Assembly (NCBI GenBank): GCA_016792765.1
Contig: JAEULD010000086.1
Coordinates: forward strand, 1-38,297
Direction: 5' to 3'
DNA: 38,297 bases
Origin: Candidatus Odyssella sp.
Lineage (GTDB): Bacteria; Pseudomonadota; Alphaproteobacteria; Bin65
In this document: one piece after another, positions 24,286 to 34,214 of the stretch
How the letters are laid out: each line of letters opens with the position of its first letter
Numbering within the stretch: position 1 is the first letter of the stretch
Made by a program: the position numbers and the translations under genes
Notes under the pieces: model-generated
The model's database searches: none
Told to the model about the DNA's origin: nothing
Seen by the model: the letters and a program-made list of their open reading frames with translations, nothing else

Positions 24286-25209
24286 CTACGGCTGCTTCGG
24301 GTCCGGCTCGGCCTGGCAATCGCGCGTGACGCCTTTCATCGCCGCAGAGAGCCGCGCGCCGGCCGGCGCGCCGCGCTTCTCGCCCGCCTGCTGCAGCACG
24401 GATTCCATCTGCGTGGAATCGCCCTCGACATGGCCTTTCACGAGGGCCGCGAAATCGTCGTAGTCGGCCGGCTCGAGATGCGGGCCGGCGGCGGAGAGGA
24501 AGCAGCGGCAGCGCCGCTCGTCGAGGCCCCATTCCGCCTTGCACGCCTCGAGGAAGCGCCGCGGGCCTTCGCCCGCGGCCGTGCGCGGATCGGGCCGCGG
24601 CGCCGCCCCGTTCGGATCGCCGAAGGTGAGCGCGATCGCCACCACGGCCACGGCCACGGCGAAGAACCCGCCCGTGGCCGTCAAGCCCAGCATCATTGCG
24701 CGGCGCTTGCCGCCGTCAGGGGATCGCGCGGGGCGCGCGGCGGCGCGGGCGGCGGGCGGCGGGCGCGGTGCGGGCGGCGCGGGCGGCATGGGCGGAGCGG
24801 GTGCGGCCTCGGGCGCCGCCGTGCGCGGCGACGGCGCGGGCGCGGCGGGCTGGGTGACGGGCGGCGGCGCGGCCGGCGCAACCGGCGGCGCCTCGGCTGG
24901 CGCCGTCGCCGCGGGCGGCGGCGAGGCGCGCGCGAGTCCCAGCGCCAGGCGGTCCGCCTCGCTCAGCACGTCGCGCAGCGTCGTGCGGAACTCGCCGAAG
25001 CGGATCACCGTGTCGGCGTCGATCGCGGTGTCTTTTGCCGCGATCCAGCCTTGCCCCTGCCAGACCTGGGTTCCGAAGGTGCTGCCGAGATCGGTCAGCG
25101 AAAAGCGGCCGCCGCCGAGCTCCGCCGCTTCCGCGTGCTGGCGCGAAACCGAAGCGTCGGGGATGACGATGTCGTTCGTTTCCGATCGTCCGATGCGAAG
25201 GCGGCGCAT
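24286..25209 (-). CDS. FHA domain protein with Pro/Ala linker and one membrane segment
   Basis: A 307-residue protein. The N-terminal FHA domain (about 1-80) begins LRIGRSETNDIVIPDASVSR, carrying the GR and SRQH phosphothreonine-binding motifs. The usual later Asn is replaced: DLGSTFGT instead of D-x-N-SxNGT. A long Pro/Ala-rich linker (about 95-165) leads to a single membrane helix (171-196). After that comes a roughly 110-residue domain with CKAEWGLDERRCRCFLSAAG, whose paired cysteines suggest an exported face. FHA domains bind phosphothreonine peptides, but no Ser/Thr kinase lies in the window. It is second in a pair with the larger FHA gene, 71 bp behind it, and converges on priA. The function is unknown. 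Confidence 0.85.
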   Translation of the reverse strand: MRRLRIGRSETNDIVIPDASVSRQHAEAAELGGGRFSLTDLGSTFGTQVWQGQGWIAAKDTAIDADTVIRFGEFRTTLRDVLSEADRLALGLARASPPPAATAPAEAPPVAPAAPPPVTQPAAPAPSPRTAAPEAAPAPPMPPAPPAPRPPPAARAAARPARSPDGGKRRAMMLGLTATGGFFAVAVAVVAIALTFGDPNGAAPRPDPRTAAGEGPRRFLEACKAEWGLDERRCRCFLSAAGPHLEPADYDDFAALVKGHVEGDSTQMESVLQQAGEKRGAPAGARLSAAMKGVTRDCQAEPDPKQP

Positions 25210-25280
25210 GGCAACGCGAAGAAAGTCTCCGCCGCACTCCTAACACGGGCGCCGCCCTCAGGCGAGGGGCCCGCCGCCGT

Positions 25281-27335
25281 TCAGCGGCCGGCGAGCTGGC
25301 GGTCGCGATCGAGGAAGATGAACCCGGCGCCGCGGCGTGCGGCGGTCCCGAGCGCCGCCGTGCCGACGAGCGCGAGCCGGCCATTGCCGAGCTCGGCGAG
25401 CGCTGCGGCGCGATCGCCCGGCGCCGCCGGCAGACGGCTTTCGCGCGCGGCGCGACCCTGCGCGTCGAACTGCGCGAGCCACAGCTCGGGCGCGGCGTCG
25501 CCGGCGTCGCCTGCCACGAGGATGCCGCCGCGGATCAGCACGAGCCCGGCCACGCGCCGCGGCGCGGCATGGCGGCGATCCCAGACCACGTCGCCGTCTC
25601 CGGCGATGCGCAACAGGCGCAGCGCGGCGGCCGGCGGCGCGTCGCCTGCGGCCGGTTTCGGCCCCGTCATCGTGGCGGCGACGACGAAATCGCGGCCGCG
25701 CGCCACTTCCACGCGCACGGCGTCGGGCGTGCCGGCGCCGGCGAAATGCTGCTCCCACACCGTGCGCCCGCTGCGGTCGAGCCGCGCGGCCCACAGCGCG
25801 AGGCGCGCATCGCCGCGCTCGCGCGCGGTTCCCGCCACGACGAAGCCGCCGTCGGCCGTTTCGCGCAGATCGGCCGCACGGCTCTCGCCCTTGCCCGCGA
25901 ACTTGCTCCACTTGATCTCGCCGCCCGGCGAAAGGCGGAGAACGAAGGCGCGATCCGGCTTGTCGGCGCCGAGCCTGGCGTGCGCGGCGACGCCGTAGCC
26001 GCCGTCGCGCGCCCGCACGATGGCCACGGCGCGCCCGGAATGACCCACCGGGACCGTACGGCTCCACGTCAGAACGCCCTTGGCATCGAGCTTGAAGATC
26101 CAGAGGCGCTTCTCGTCGCTGTCGAAACCGGCCACGGTGCAGCCGCCGTCGCCCGAGGCCGTCACGGCGAGCGCGCCGTCGCGCCCCGGCCCGCCGGGCC
26201 GGCGCTGCCAGCGCACGGTGCCGTCGCCGTCGGTGCGCAAGACCCAGGCCTCGCGGCCGCCCGAGAGCGACGCGGTGCCGGCGAGGCAAAGCCCGTCGCC
26301 GCTCGGCGCGGCGGCGGCGATCTCGCTGTCGGGCGTACCGTCGATGCTGACTTGCCAGGGCCGGCCGCTGCGCGCGGGCGGCTCCGGCGCGGCCGGCTTG
26401 GCGAGGCCGGGCTTCTTGTCGTCGCTCGGGCGCACGGCCACCTTGTCTGCGTCCGGCGCGCGCTCGGGTTCGGCGCGCGCGGCCGGGGCGGCCGGCACCG
26501 CCGCGACACGCGGCTCGGCGCCGGGCGCGTAGCGCAGATAGGCCGCGACCGCGCCGCCCGACATCAGCAGCAGGACCGAACCCGCCACCGCCCATTTGGC
26601 GAAACGCGGCGAGTTCGCCCGCCGCAGCCAGGCCGGAGGGAAACGGCGGCCGGCGCGCGACGCGGGCGGCCTCGCCTCCAAGGCGGGCTTGAACAGCAGC
26701 GAGGGCGCGCGGCGCGGCGCTGCAGCGCCCTCGGCCGGCACGGCCGGCGCCGCATTCTCCGCAAGGCTGGGTCCGCGGCGCGAAACCGCGTCGTCGGCGC
26801 CGGCGCCCGGCACGAGGCTCGGCGCCGCGCGCAGCAGCCGCGCGGGATCGCCCTCGGCCTCGGCCGCACCGACGAAGGCCGGCAGGCAGATGCTGGGCTC
26901 GTCGCGCGGCGCCTTGCGCTCGCGGCTGCGGCGGTGCAGGCGCGCCCAGTCGCTGTTGATCATGCGCCGCACGAGGCCCGACGCTTCGGGCGCGGCCGGC
27001 GCCGTCGGCAGCGGAATCTTGCGCGGCGCCGGCGCGGGCTCCGGCGCCGGCGGCCGCGCGGCGGTTTTGGGCGCGCGCATCAGCAGCGCGGCCACCGTCG
27101 TCACGACCTCGCCGAGCAGGATGCGCTCGTCGCGTTCGACCGTCGCCTGTTCGATGTGCTCCCACGCGCCGTTCTGGCGGACGGCGGTGCCGTTCATGCT
27201 GTTGAGGTCGACGACGAGGATCGCGCCGTCGTCCTGGAGGCGCAGCTCGCAATGATGCCGCGACACCGAACCGTGCTCGATGACGATGTCGTTGGTCTGG
27301 TCGCGGCCGACCCGGTAGACGCGCCCGGAGTCCAT
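25281..27335 (-). CDS. FHA domain, transmembrane protein with C-terminal propeller-like repeats
   Basis: A 684-residue protein. The N-terminal FHA domain (about 1-85) starts YRVGRDQTNDIVIEHGSVSR and has the complete set GR, SRHH and DLNSMNGT. A disordered Arg/Pro/Ala linker follows, with one membrane helix at about 247-268. The C-terminal half (about 340-684) is built of repeats of the type DGGxxVAG...xWxxRLDxxGxxxW, for example DGGCTVAGFDSDEKRLWIFK and DGGFVVAGTARERGDARLAL, as in beta-propeller or delta-60-like proteins. The propeller would face the periplasm if the FHA domain is cytoplasmic. ATG at 27335 follows AAGGG closely. It is divergent from atpH. I know of no named family with this layout. 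Confidence 0.85.
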   Translation of the reverse strand: MDSGRVYRVGRDQTNDIVIEHGSVSRHHCELRLQDDGAILVVDLNSMNGTAVRQNGAWEHIEQATVERDERILLGEVVTTVAALLMRAPKTAARPPAPEPAPAPRKIPLPTAPAAPEASGLVRRMINSDWARLHRRSRERKAPRDEPSICLPAFVGAAEAEGDPARLLRAAPSLVPGAGADDAVSRRGPSLAENAAPAVPAEGAAAPRRAPSLLFKPALEARPPASRAGRRFPPAWLRRANSPRFAKWAVAGSVLLLMSGGAVAAYLRYAPGAEPRVAAVPAAPAARAEPERAPDADKVAVRPSDDKKPGLAKPAAPEPPARSGRPWQVSIDGTPDSEIAAAAPSGDGLCLAGTASLSGGREAWVLRTDGDGTVRWQRRPGGPGRDGALAVTASGDGGCTVAGFDSDEKRLWIFKLDAKGVLTWSRTVPVGHSGRAVAIVRARDGGYGVAAHARLGADKPDRAFVLRLSPGGEIKWSKFAGKGESRAADLRETADGGFVVAGTARERGDARLALWAARLDRSGRTVWEQHFAGAGTPDAVRVEVARGRDFVVAATMTGPKPAAGDAPPAAALRLLRIAGDGDVVWDRRHAAPRRVAGLVLIRGGILVAGDAGDAAPELWLAQFDAQGRAARESRLPAAPGDRAAALAELGNGRLALVGTAALGTAARRGAGFIFLDRDRQLAGR

Positions 27336-27689
27336 CCCTTGCCGTCCCCCAATCTCCCACCGGGGCGCCCTTGGCCGGCTTGTCCCAAAGCCCGAGCGGG
27401 CACCCCTTGCTGACCGACTCTTACGCTCCGAAAAGGCGCCGCGTGCCTCCTTCCAAGCACCTGAATCGGCACGCAATCCCCAGATTCCGCGCCAAAATGG
27501 CGCGCCGAAAAGGCCCCGGTTGCGCGCCCCCGGCCTGCGTGTTACCAAGCGGCGCCGGCCGGCCGGGGAAACTCGGCCGGCGGGTTTCCGTTTCGACACC
27601 GATCGTTTCAACGGGGTGTCCGGGGGTGCGGGCCTCGCCAGGCATGCAGGCCGCTCGGGCGCTCTTTCCGACCATGGGGCCCGTCGTCC
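27336..27689. other. 354-bp divergent control region between the FHA pair and the ATP synthase operon
   Basis: It must hold the promoters of both directions. Visible elements are the 15-bp palindrome GCGCCAAAATGGCGC (27489-27503) and a GC-rich hairpin with an 8-bp stem, GCCGGCCG (27558-27565) with its complement at 27574-27581. The hairpin lies nearer to atpH and would be in its leader. I found no clear -35/-10 pair. Open frames across it look non-coding. Confidence 0.5.
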
Positions 27690-28247
27690 TTGGCCAGCGA
27701 TAGTTCCGGTTTGAGCGGCGTCGCGGAGCGTTACGCGACCGCGCTCTACGACCTTGCCGATGAGTCCAAATCCCTCGATGCGGTCGCCGACGATCTTCGG
27801 CGCCTCAAGGGCATGATCGAGGGCTCGTCCGATCTCCGCCGCTTCCTGCGCTCGCCGCTGATCGACCGCCAGGCCCAGACCAAGGCCATGCTGTCGGTTC
27901 TCGACGCGGCCAAGACCGGCGATCTCGTGCGCCGCTTCGTCGGCGTCGTCGGCGGCCACCGGCGCCTGTTCGCGCTGCCGGGCATGATCGAAGCCTTCCT
28001 GCGCCATCTGGCCCAGCGCCGCGGCGAGGTGACGGTCCGCGTCTCGTCCGCGCGCCCGCTCACGCCCGAACAGAGCGCGGAGCTCGCCGAGACGCTGAAG
28101 AAGTCGGTGGGCCAGAAGATCAACATCGAATCGAAGGTCGAGCCCGAGCTCATCGGCGGGCTCGTCGTGCGCGTCGGCTCGCGCATGGTCGACACCTCGA
28201 TCCGCACGCAATTGCAGAAACTCCGGCGCGCGCTGCGCGCCGCCTAA
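27690..28247 (+). CDS. atpH: ATP synthase F1 subunit delta
   Basis: Stator subunit that ties F1 to the peripheral stalk, 185 residues. The start SSGLSGVAERYATALYDLADE matches alphaproteobacterial delta subunits exactly at TTG 27690, so an unusual TTG start is the best reading. The ATG at 27674 is out of frame, and GGGG lies at a workable distance. LRRFLRSPLIDRQAQ, FVGVVGGHRRLFALPGMI and the C-terminal PELIGGLVVRVGSRMVDTSI are the family signatures, the last being the stalk-binding segment. It is first in atpHAGDC, 12 bp before atpA. The F0 genes lie elsewhere, as usual for this class. Confidence 0.95.
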   Translation: MASDSSGLSGVAERYATALYDLADESKSLDAVADDLRRLKGMIEGSSDLRRFLRSPLIDRQAQTKAMLSVLDAAKTGDLVRRFVGVVGGHRRLFALPGMIEAFLRHLAQRRGEVTVRVSSARPLTPEQSAELAETLKKSVGQKINIESKVEPELIGGLVVRVGSRMVDTSIRTQLQKLRRALRAA

Positions 28248-28259
28248 GGGAGCTGAAGA

Positions 28260-29789
28260 ATGGACATCCAGGCGGCCGAAATCTCCGCGATCCTCAAGAA
28301 GCAGATCGCCGAGTTCGACAAGCAGACCGACGTGGCCGAGATCGGCCAGGTGCTGTCGGTCGGCGACGGCATCGCCCGCGTCTACGGCCTCGACAACGTC
28401 CAGGCCGGCGAGATGGTCGAGTTCCCGGGCGGCATCCGGGGCATGGCGCTCAACCTCGAGACCGACAACGTCGGCGTCGTGATCTTCGGCTCCGACCGCG
28501 ACATCAAGGAAGGCGACATCGTCAAGCGCACCGGCGCCATCGTCGAAGTGCCCGCCGGCAAGGGCCTGCTCGGCCGCGTCGTCGACGGGCTCGGCAATCC
28601 CATCGACGGCAAGGGCCCGCTGAAAGACGTCAAGATGCAGCGCGTCGAGGTGAAGGCACCCGGCATCATTCCGCGCCGCTCGGTGCACGAGCCGATGCAG
28701 ACCGGCCTGAAGGCCATCGACGCGCTCGTGCCGGTCGGCCGCGGCCAGCGCGAGCTCGTGATCGGCGACCGCCAGACCGGCAAGACCGCCGTCGCCCTCG
28801 ACTGCTTCATCAACCAGAAGAGCGTCAACGCGGCGAACGATCCCAAGACCAAGCTGCACTGCATCTACGTCGCCGTCGGCCAGAAGCGCTCGACGGTCGC
28901 CAAGATCGTCAAGACGCTCGAAGACTACGGCGCGATGGAATATTCGATCGTCGTCGCCGCCACCGCATCCGATCCGGCGCCGCTGCAGTTCCTGGCGCCC
29001 TACACCGGCTGCGCGATGGGCGAGCATTTCCGCGACAACGGCATGCACGCCGTGATCGTGTACGACGATCTCTCGAAGCAGGCCGTCGCCTACCGCCAGA
29101 TGTCGCTGCTGCTGCGCCGCCCGCCGGGCCGCGAGGCGTATCCGGGCGACGTGTTCTATCTCCACTCGCGCCTGCTCGAGCGGGCCGCGAAGATGAACGA
29201 CAAGAACGGCTCGGGCTCGCTCACCGCGCTCCCGGTCATCGAGACCCAGGCCAACGACGTCTCGGCCTACATCCCGACCAACGTCATCTCGATCACCGAC
29301 GGCCAGATCTTCCTCGAGACCAACCTCTTCTACAAAGGCATCCGCCCGGCCATCAACGTCGGCCTCTCGGTGAGCCGCGTCGGCTCGGCCGCGCAGATCA
29401 AGGCGATGAAGCAGGTCGCCGGCACGATCAAGCTCGAGCTCGCGCAGTACCGCGAGATGGAAGCCTTCGCGCAGTTCGCGTCGGACCTCGACGCGGCCAC
29501 GCAGAAGCTCCTCGCGCGCGGCGCCCGCCTCGTCGAGGTGCTGAAGCAGGATCAGTACGCGCCGCTCCCGGTCGAAGAGCAGGTCGTCTCGATCTTCGCC
29601 GGCGTGAAGGGCTTCCTCGACAATGTCGGCGTGCGCGACGTCGGCCGCTTCGAGCAGCAATATCTCTCGGCGATCCGCGCCAAGGGCGCCGACATCCTCG
29701 GCGCGATCCGCACCGACCGCGAGATCAAGAAGGAGACCGAGGAGAAGCTCCTCGCGTTCCTGCGCGATTTCGCCAAGACCTTCGCCTAA
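28260..29789 (+). CDS. atpA: ATP synthase F1 subunit alpha
   Basis: Regulatory nucleotide-binding subunit of the F1 head, 509 residues. The start [20 protein letters not shown] is typical of the class. The beta-barrel domain has [20 protein letters not shown]. Walker A is GDRQTGKTA (about 170). [21 protein letters not shown] is the alpha-subunit signature, and [19 protein letters not shown] follows. The arginine-finger region is intact. ATG at 28260 has GGAG (AAGGGAGCTGAAGA) at normal distance. It is 12 bp after atpH and 27 bp before atpG. Nothing unusual was seen. Confidence 0.98.
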   Translation: MDIQAAEISAILKKQIAEFDKQTDVAEIGQVLSVGDGIARVYGLDNVQAGEMVEFPGGIRGMALNLETDNVGVVIFGSDRDIKEGDIVKRTGAIVEVPAGKGLLGRVVDGLGNPIDGKGPLKDVKMQRVEVKAPGIIPRRSVHEPMQTGLKAIDALVPVGRGQRELVIGDRQTGKTAVALDCFINQKSVNAANDPKTKLHCIYVAVGQKRSTVAKIVKTLEDYGAMEYSIVVAATASDPAPLQFLAPYTGCAMGEHFRDNGMHAVIVYDDLSKQAVAYRQMSLLLRRPPGREAYPGDVFYLHSRLLERAAKMNDKNGSGSLTALPVIETQANDVSAYIPTNVISITDGQIFLETNLFYKGIRPAINVGLSVSRVGSAAQIKAMKQVAGTIKLELAQYREMEAFAQFASDLDAATQKLLARGARLVEVLKQDQYAPLPVEEQVVSIFAGVKGFLDNVGVRDVGRFEQQYLSAIRAKGADILGAIRTDREIKKETEEKLLAFLRDFAKTFA

Positions 29790-29816
29790 GGCCGGGCGCA
29801 GCGGGGAAACGGGCCG

Positions 29817-30713
29817 ATGGCTAGCTTGAAGGACCTGCGCGTTCGGATCGGAACGGTCCGCAACACGCGCAAGATCACCTCGGCGATGAAGATGGTCGCC
29901 GGCGCCAAGCTGCGCCGCGCGCAGGAAGCGGCCGAGGCCGCGCGCCCCTATGCCGAGCGCATGGGGCGCATGCTGGGCTCGCTCGCCCAGAGCCTGAAAG
30001 GCCAGGCCGGCGCCTCGCCGCTGATGGTCGGCAACGGCAAGGACAAGGTGCATCTCCTCGTCGTCGCCACGTCGGACCGCGGTCTCTGCGGCAGCTTCAA
30101 CACCGCGCTGGTGCGCCGCGCCCGCCAGCTCGCCCGCCGCCTCGCCGGCGAGGGCAAGACGGTGAAGTTCCTGATCGTCGGCCGCAAGGGCCGCGACCAG
30201 CTCCGCCGCGACTACGGCGACGCGATCCTCGAGACGATCACCGACGTCGGCAGGCGCCAGGTGCGGTTCGCGGAGGCCGACGCGGTGGCCGAGAAGATCG
30301 CGAAGCTGTTCCGCGAGGGCGCGTTCGACGTCTGCACGCTGCTCTACAACCGCTTCAAGTCGGCGATCAGCATCATCCCGACCGAGCAGCAGCTCATCCC
30401 GTTCGCGGCGCCCGCCTCGGGCGAGGCCGGCGCCTCGCCGGCGGCCGAGGGCCCGCGCGTCTCCTACGAATACGAGCCCGACGAGGGCGAGATCCTCGCG
30501 GCGCTGCTGCCGCGCAACCTCTCGATCCAGATTTTCCGCGCGCTCCTGGAGAGCAACGCCTCCGAGCACGGCGCGCGCATGACGGCGATGGACAACGCCA
30601 CGCGCAACGCGAGCGACATGATCGGCAAGCTGACGCTGGTCTACAACCGCACGCGCCAGGCGCAGATCACCAAGGAACTCATCGAAATCATCTCGGGCGC
30701 CGAAGCGATCTAG
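29817..30713 (+). CDS. atpG: ATP synthase F1 subunit gamma
   Basis: The rotating central stalk of F1, 298 residues. The N-terminal coiled helix reads [20 protein letters not shown], then [15 protein letters not shown]. The middle has [19 protein letters not shown] and [12 protein letters not shown]. The C-terminal coiled helix reads [17 protein letters not shown], a standard gamma signature. An Ala/Gly/Ser/Pro-rich insertion (about 201-217, [14 protein letters not shown]) lies before [13 protein letters not shown], a variable loop in alphaproteobacteria. ATG at 29817 has GGGGAAA upstream. It is 27 bp from both neighbours. Confidence 0.97.
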   Translation: MASLKDLRVRIGTVRNTRKITSAMKMVAGAKLRRAQEAAEAARPYAERMGRMLGSLAQSLKGQAGASPLMVGNGKDKVHLLVVATSDRGLCGSFNTALVRRARQLARRLAGEGKTVKFLIVGRKGRDQLRRDYGDAILETITDVGRRQVRFAEADAVAEKIAKLFREGAFDVCTLLYNRFKSAISIIPTEQQLIPFAAPASGEAGASPAAEGPRVSYEYEPDEGEILAALLPRNLSIQIFRALLESNASEHGARMTAMDNATRNASDMIGKLTLVYNRTRQAQITKELIEIISGAEAI

Positions 30714-32177
<1,464 letters not shown>

Positions 32178-32189
32178 GGACAAGCCGGC

Positions 32190-32594
32190 ATGGCCGCGGA
32201 CAAGGTCGAATTCGAACTGGTGTCGCCCGAGCGCCTGCTGCTCTCGGCGCAGGTCGACATGGTCGTGGTGCCGGGCGCCGAGGGCGATTTCGGCGTCCTG
32301 CCGCGCCATTCGCCGCTGATCTCGACGCTCCGGCCCGGCGTGATCCGCGTGTTCGAGGGGCGCGAGGTCAAGCAGCGCATCTTCGTCGCCGGAGGCTTCG
32401 CCGAAGTGACGCCGGAGCGCTGCACGGTGCTGGCCGAAGAGGCGGTGCCGGTGGGCGAGATCGACGCGGCCAAGGTCGATCAGCAGATCAAGGACCTCGG
32501 CGAAGACCTCGCCGACGCCAAGACCGACGAGGAAAAGGCCGTGATCGCCCGGCGCATCAAGGTGCGCGAGGCGATGAAGGCGGCCGCGGCCTGA
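32190..32594 (+). CDS. atpC: ATP synthase F1 subunit epsilon
   Basis: Small inhibitory rotor subunit, 134 residues, standard length. The N-terminal beta-sandwich reads VEFELVSPERLLLSAQVDMV, then VVPGAEGDFGVLPRHSPLIS and RIFVAGGFAEVTPERCTVLA. The C-terminal helical hairpin (about 90-134) holds KVDQQIKDLGEDLADAKTDE and the end KVREAMKAAAA. ATG at 32190 lies 12 bp after atpD. It is last in the operon. The 227-bp gap behind it holds two palindromes and then a ferritin-like gene on the same strand. Confidence 0.96.
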   Translation: MAADKVEFELVSPERLLLSAQVDMVVVPGAEGDFGVLPRHSPLISTLRPGVIRVFEGREVKQRIFVAGGFAEVTPERCTVLAEEAVPVGEIDAAKVDQQIKDLGEDLADAKTDEEKAVIARRIKVREAMKAAAA

Positions 32595-32684
32595 TCGCGT
32601 CCCGGCGGGGCGGGGCATTTCCGTCCGCGGCCATGGTTACCCCGATGCTCTTCGCAGGTTGCGCAGGCGCGGTTATTGTCACGC

Positions 32685-32703
32685 TTGATCAAAGACTTAA
32701 GTC
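32685..32703. promoter_or_regulatory. Two adjacent short palindromes upstream of the ferritin-like gene
   Basis: TTGATCAA (32685-32692) and GACTTAAGTC (32694-32703) are perfect palindromes separated by one base, in an AT-richer patch of an otherwise GC-rich gap. They lie about 120 bp before the ferritin-like start. They may form an operator or promoter zone. They do not fit the spacing of an FNR/FixK site. Confidence 0.35.
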
Positions 32704-32821
32704 CCTCTAGACAGGCGCGCGGCGGCGCCGCATCTTGATGACGCGCGTGCGAAGATTGCCTCGCCGGCTTGGCGCAATAGGTCGGGCGGAGAAACGCTCG
32801 GCCGTGCCGTGGGGGACAGTC

Positions 32822-33658
32822 ATGGGATACTGGACACTCGACGACATAAGTTGGGACCGGTTCGACCGTTCGAAGGTCGACCCCGAACTCCTCAAGGTGG
32901 TGAAGGCCGCGAGCCTCGTCGAGCGAAACGCGCGCGACTACGCCGCCTATCTCTGCAGCGTCTTCAACGACGATCCGGAAGTGCTGCGCACGGCCGGCGA
33001 ATGGGCCGCGGAAGAGGTGCAGCACGGCATGGCGCTCGGCCGCTGGGCGCAGATGGCCGATCCCTCGTTCGATTTCGAAGCGTCGTTCAAGCAGTTCGTC
33101 GACGAAATCAAGCTGCCGCTCGATGCGAAGGAGTCCGTGCGCGGCTCGCGCACCGGGGAATGGGTCGCGCGCTGCGTCGTCGAAACCGGCACGTCTTCGA
33201 TGTACACCGCGCTGGCGCAGGCGACCGAGGAGCCGGTGCTGAAGCAGATCTGCCAGAAGATCGCGGCCGACGAGTTCCGCCACTACAAGCTCTTCTACTC
33301 GCACCTGAAGCGCTACGTGGCGAGCGAACGGGTGGGCGTCTGGAAGCGTCTCAAAGTGGCGCTCGGCCGCGCGGCCGAGACCGAAGACGACGAGCTGGCC
33401 TACGCCTACTACGCCGCCAATCACCGCAACGACGGGCCCTATGACCGCCGGATATACGTGGAGCGCTATGCGCGCCGCGCGTTCTGCCACTATCGCTACG
33501 GCCACTTGGAGCGCGCGTTCGCGATGATCTTCAAGGCGGTGGGCCTGAAGCCGCATGGCTGGCTCAACCGCATCGTCGCCGCGGCCGTGCACCGCGCGAT
33601 GCGCTGGCGCATCCGCCGCTTCGAGAAGCGCGAGCTGAGAGCCGCGGCCGCCGCATAG
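32822..33658 (+). CDS. Ferritin-like di-iron protein
   Basis: A 278-residue helical protein with a full set of di-iron ligands: E34 (SLVERNARDYAAYL), E65 and H68 (EEVQHG), E121 (VVETGTSSMYTAL), and E151 and H154 (ADEFRHYKLFYSHL). These follow the E...ExxH...E...ExxH pattern of ferritin-like/rubrerythrin-type and desaturase-like proteins. The C-terminal 100 residues are basic and do not resemble rubredoxin. Substrate or role (oxidase, iron handling, lipid modification) is not determined. ATG at 32822 is the first with a family-like start, MGYWTLDDISWDRFD; an in-frame TTG at 32735 adds an Arg-rich leader. The TAG stop is the first triplet of a palindromic repeat. It lies downstream of atpC but probably has its own promoter. 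Confidence 0.75.
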   Translation: MGYWTLDDISWDRFDRSKVDPELLKVVKAASLVERNARDYAAYLCSVFNDDPEVLRTAGEWAAEEVQHGMALGRWAQMADPSFDFEASFKQFVDEIKLPLDAKESVRGSRTGEWVARCVVETGTSSMYTALAQATEEPVLKQICQKIAADEFRHYKLFYSHLKRYVASERVGVWKRLKVALGRAAETEDDELAYAYYAANHRNDGPYDRRIYVERYARRAFCHYRYGHLERAFAMIFKAVGLKPHGWLNRIVAAAVHRAMRWRIRRFEKRELRAAAAA

Positions 33659-33682
33659 AGGCGCGCTGCGCGCGTCCCTACG
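33656..33682. repeat. Short palindromic member of the TAGGGGCGCG family holding both stop codons
   Basis: Arms TAGAGGCGCGC (33656-33666) and GCGCGTCCCTA (33670-33680) pair around a 3-base loop with one mismatch and one wobble. TAG on the plus strand ends the ferritin-like gene, and TAG on the minus strand (33678-33680) ends rppH. It is a shorter relative of the repeats at 15764 and 19462. It is probably a bidirectional terminator by position. Confidence 0.7.
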
Positions 33683-34214
33683 TCGCCACCGCCGCCTTCA
33701 CCTTCGGCCCCAGCTCCGCCACCAGCGCGGCGTAGAGGTCGCGCTTGAAGCCGACGATCAGCCCGGGCAGCGCCTCGAGCGGCGCCCATTTCCATTCCGA
33801 GAATTCGGGCGAATGATGTTTCGCGAGATCGACCTCGGCGTCGGCGCCCAAGAAGCGCGCGGCGAACCATTTCTGCGCCTGGCCGCGATACTTCCCGCCC
33901 CACACCTTGCCGACGAGGTCGTCGGGCAGGTCGTAGAGCAGCCAGTTGCGCGTCTCGGCCACGATCTCGGCGTTGGCGGTGCCGATCTCCTCCTCGAGCT
34001 CGCGCAGCGCGGCGGCGCGCGGCTCCTCGCCCGGATCGATGCCGCCCTGGGGCATCTGCCAGGCGCCGCCCTCCGTATCGCTGCGCTTGCCGAGAAAGAC
34101 GAGGCCCGCGCGGTTGAACAGCATCACGCCCACGCCGCGCCGGTAGCCGACCGGGGGCGAGACCCGGCGCGTCCGCGCGACGCGGCGCGCCTCGGGGACG
34201 CGCGTGCGCGTCAC
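33678..34214 (-). CDS. rppH: RNA pyrophosphohydrolase RppH (Nudix)
   Basis: Removes pyrophosphate from the 5' end of mRNA and so starts decay; 178 residues. The Nudix box is complete: GGIDPGEEPRAAALRELEEE, then IG. The start motif GYRRGVGVMLFNRAGLVFLG and ALYDLPD-like WLLYDLPDDLVGKVWGGKYR are RppH signatures, as is QAQKWFAARFLG. GTG at 34214 overlaps the deacetylase stop by four bases (GTGA), so I take it as start. It leaves a basic leader of about 26 residues before the core. The stop lies in a palindromic repeat shared with the converging ferritin-like gene. It is last in the gpmI-envC-ctpA-deacetylase-rppH row. Confidence 0.93.
   Translation of the reverse strand: MTRTRVPEARRVARTRRVSPPVGYRRGVGVMLFNRAGLVFLGKRSDTEGGAWQMPQGGIDPGEEPRAAALRELEEEIGTANAEIVAETRNWLLYDLPDDLVGKVWGGKYRGQAQKWFAARFLGADAEVDLAKHHSPEFSEWKWAPLEALPGLIVGFKRDLYAALVAELGPKVKAAVAT

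Noticed and set aside
32685..32703. TTGATCAA as an FNR/FixK site
   Set aside because: FNR-type sites have TTGAT and ATCAA separated by four bases. Here the half-sites overlap into an 8-bp palindrome.
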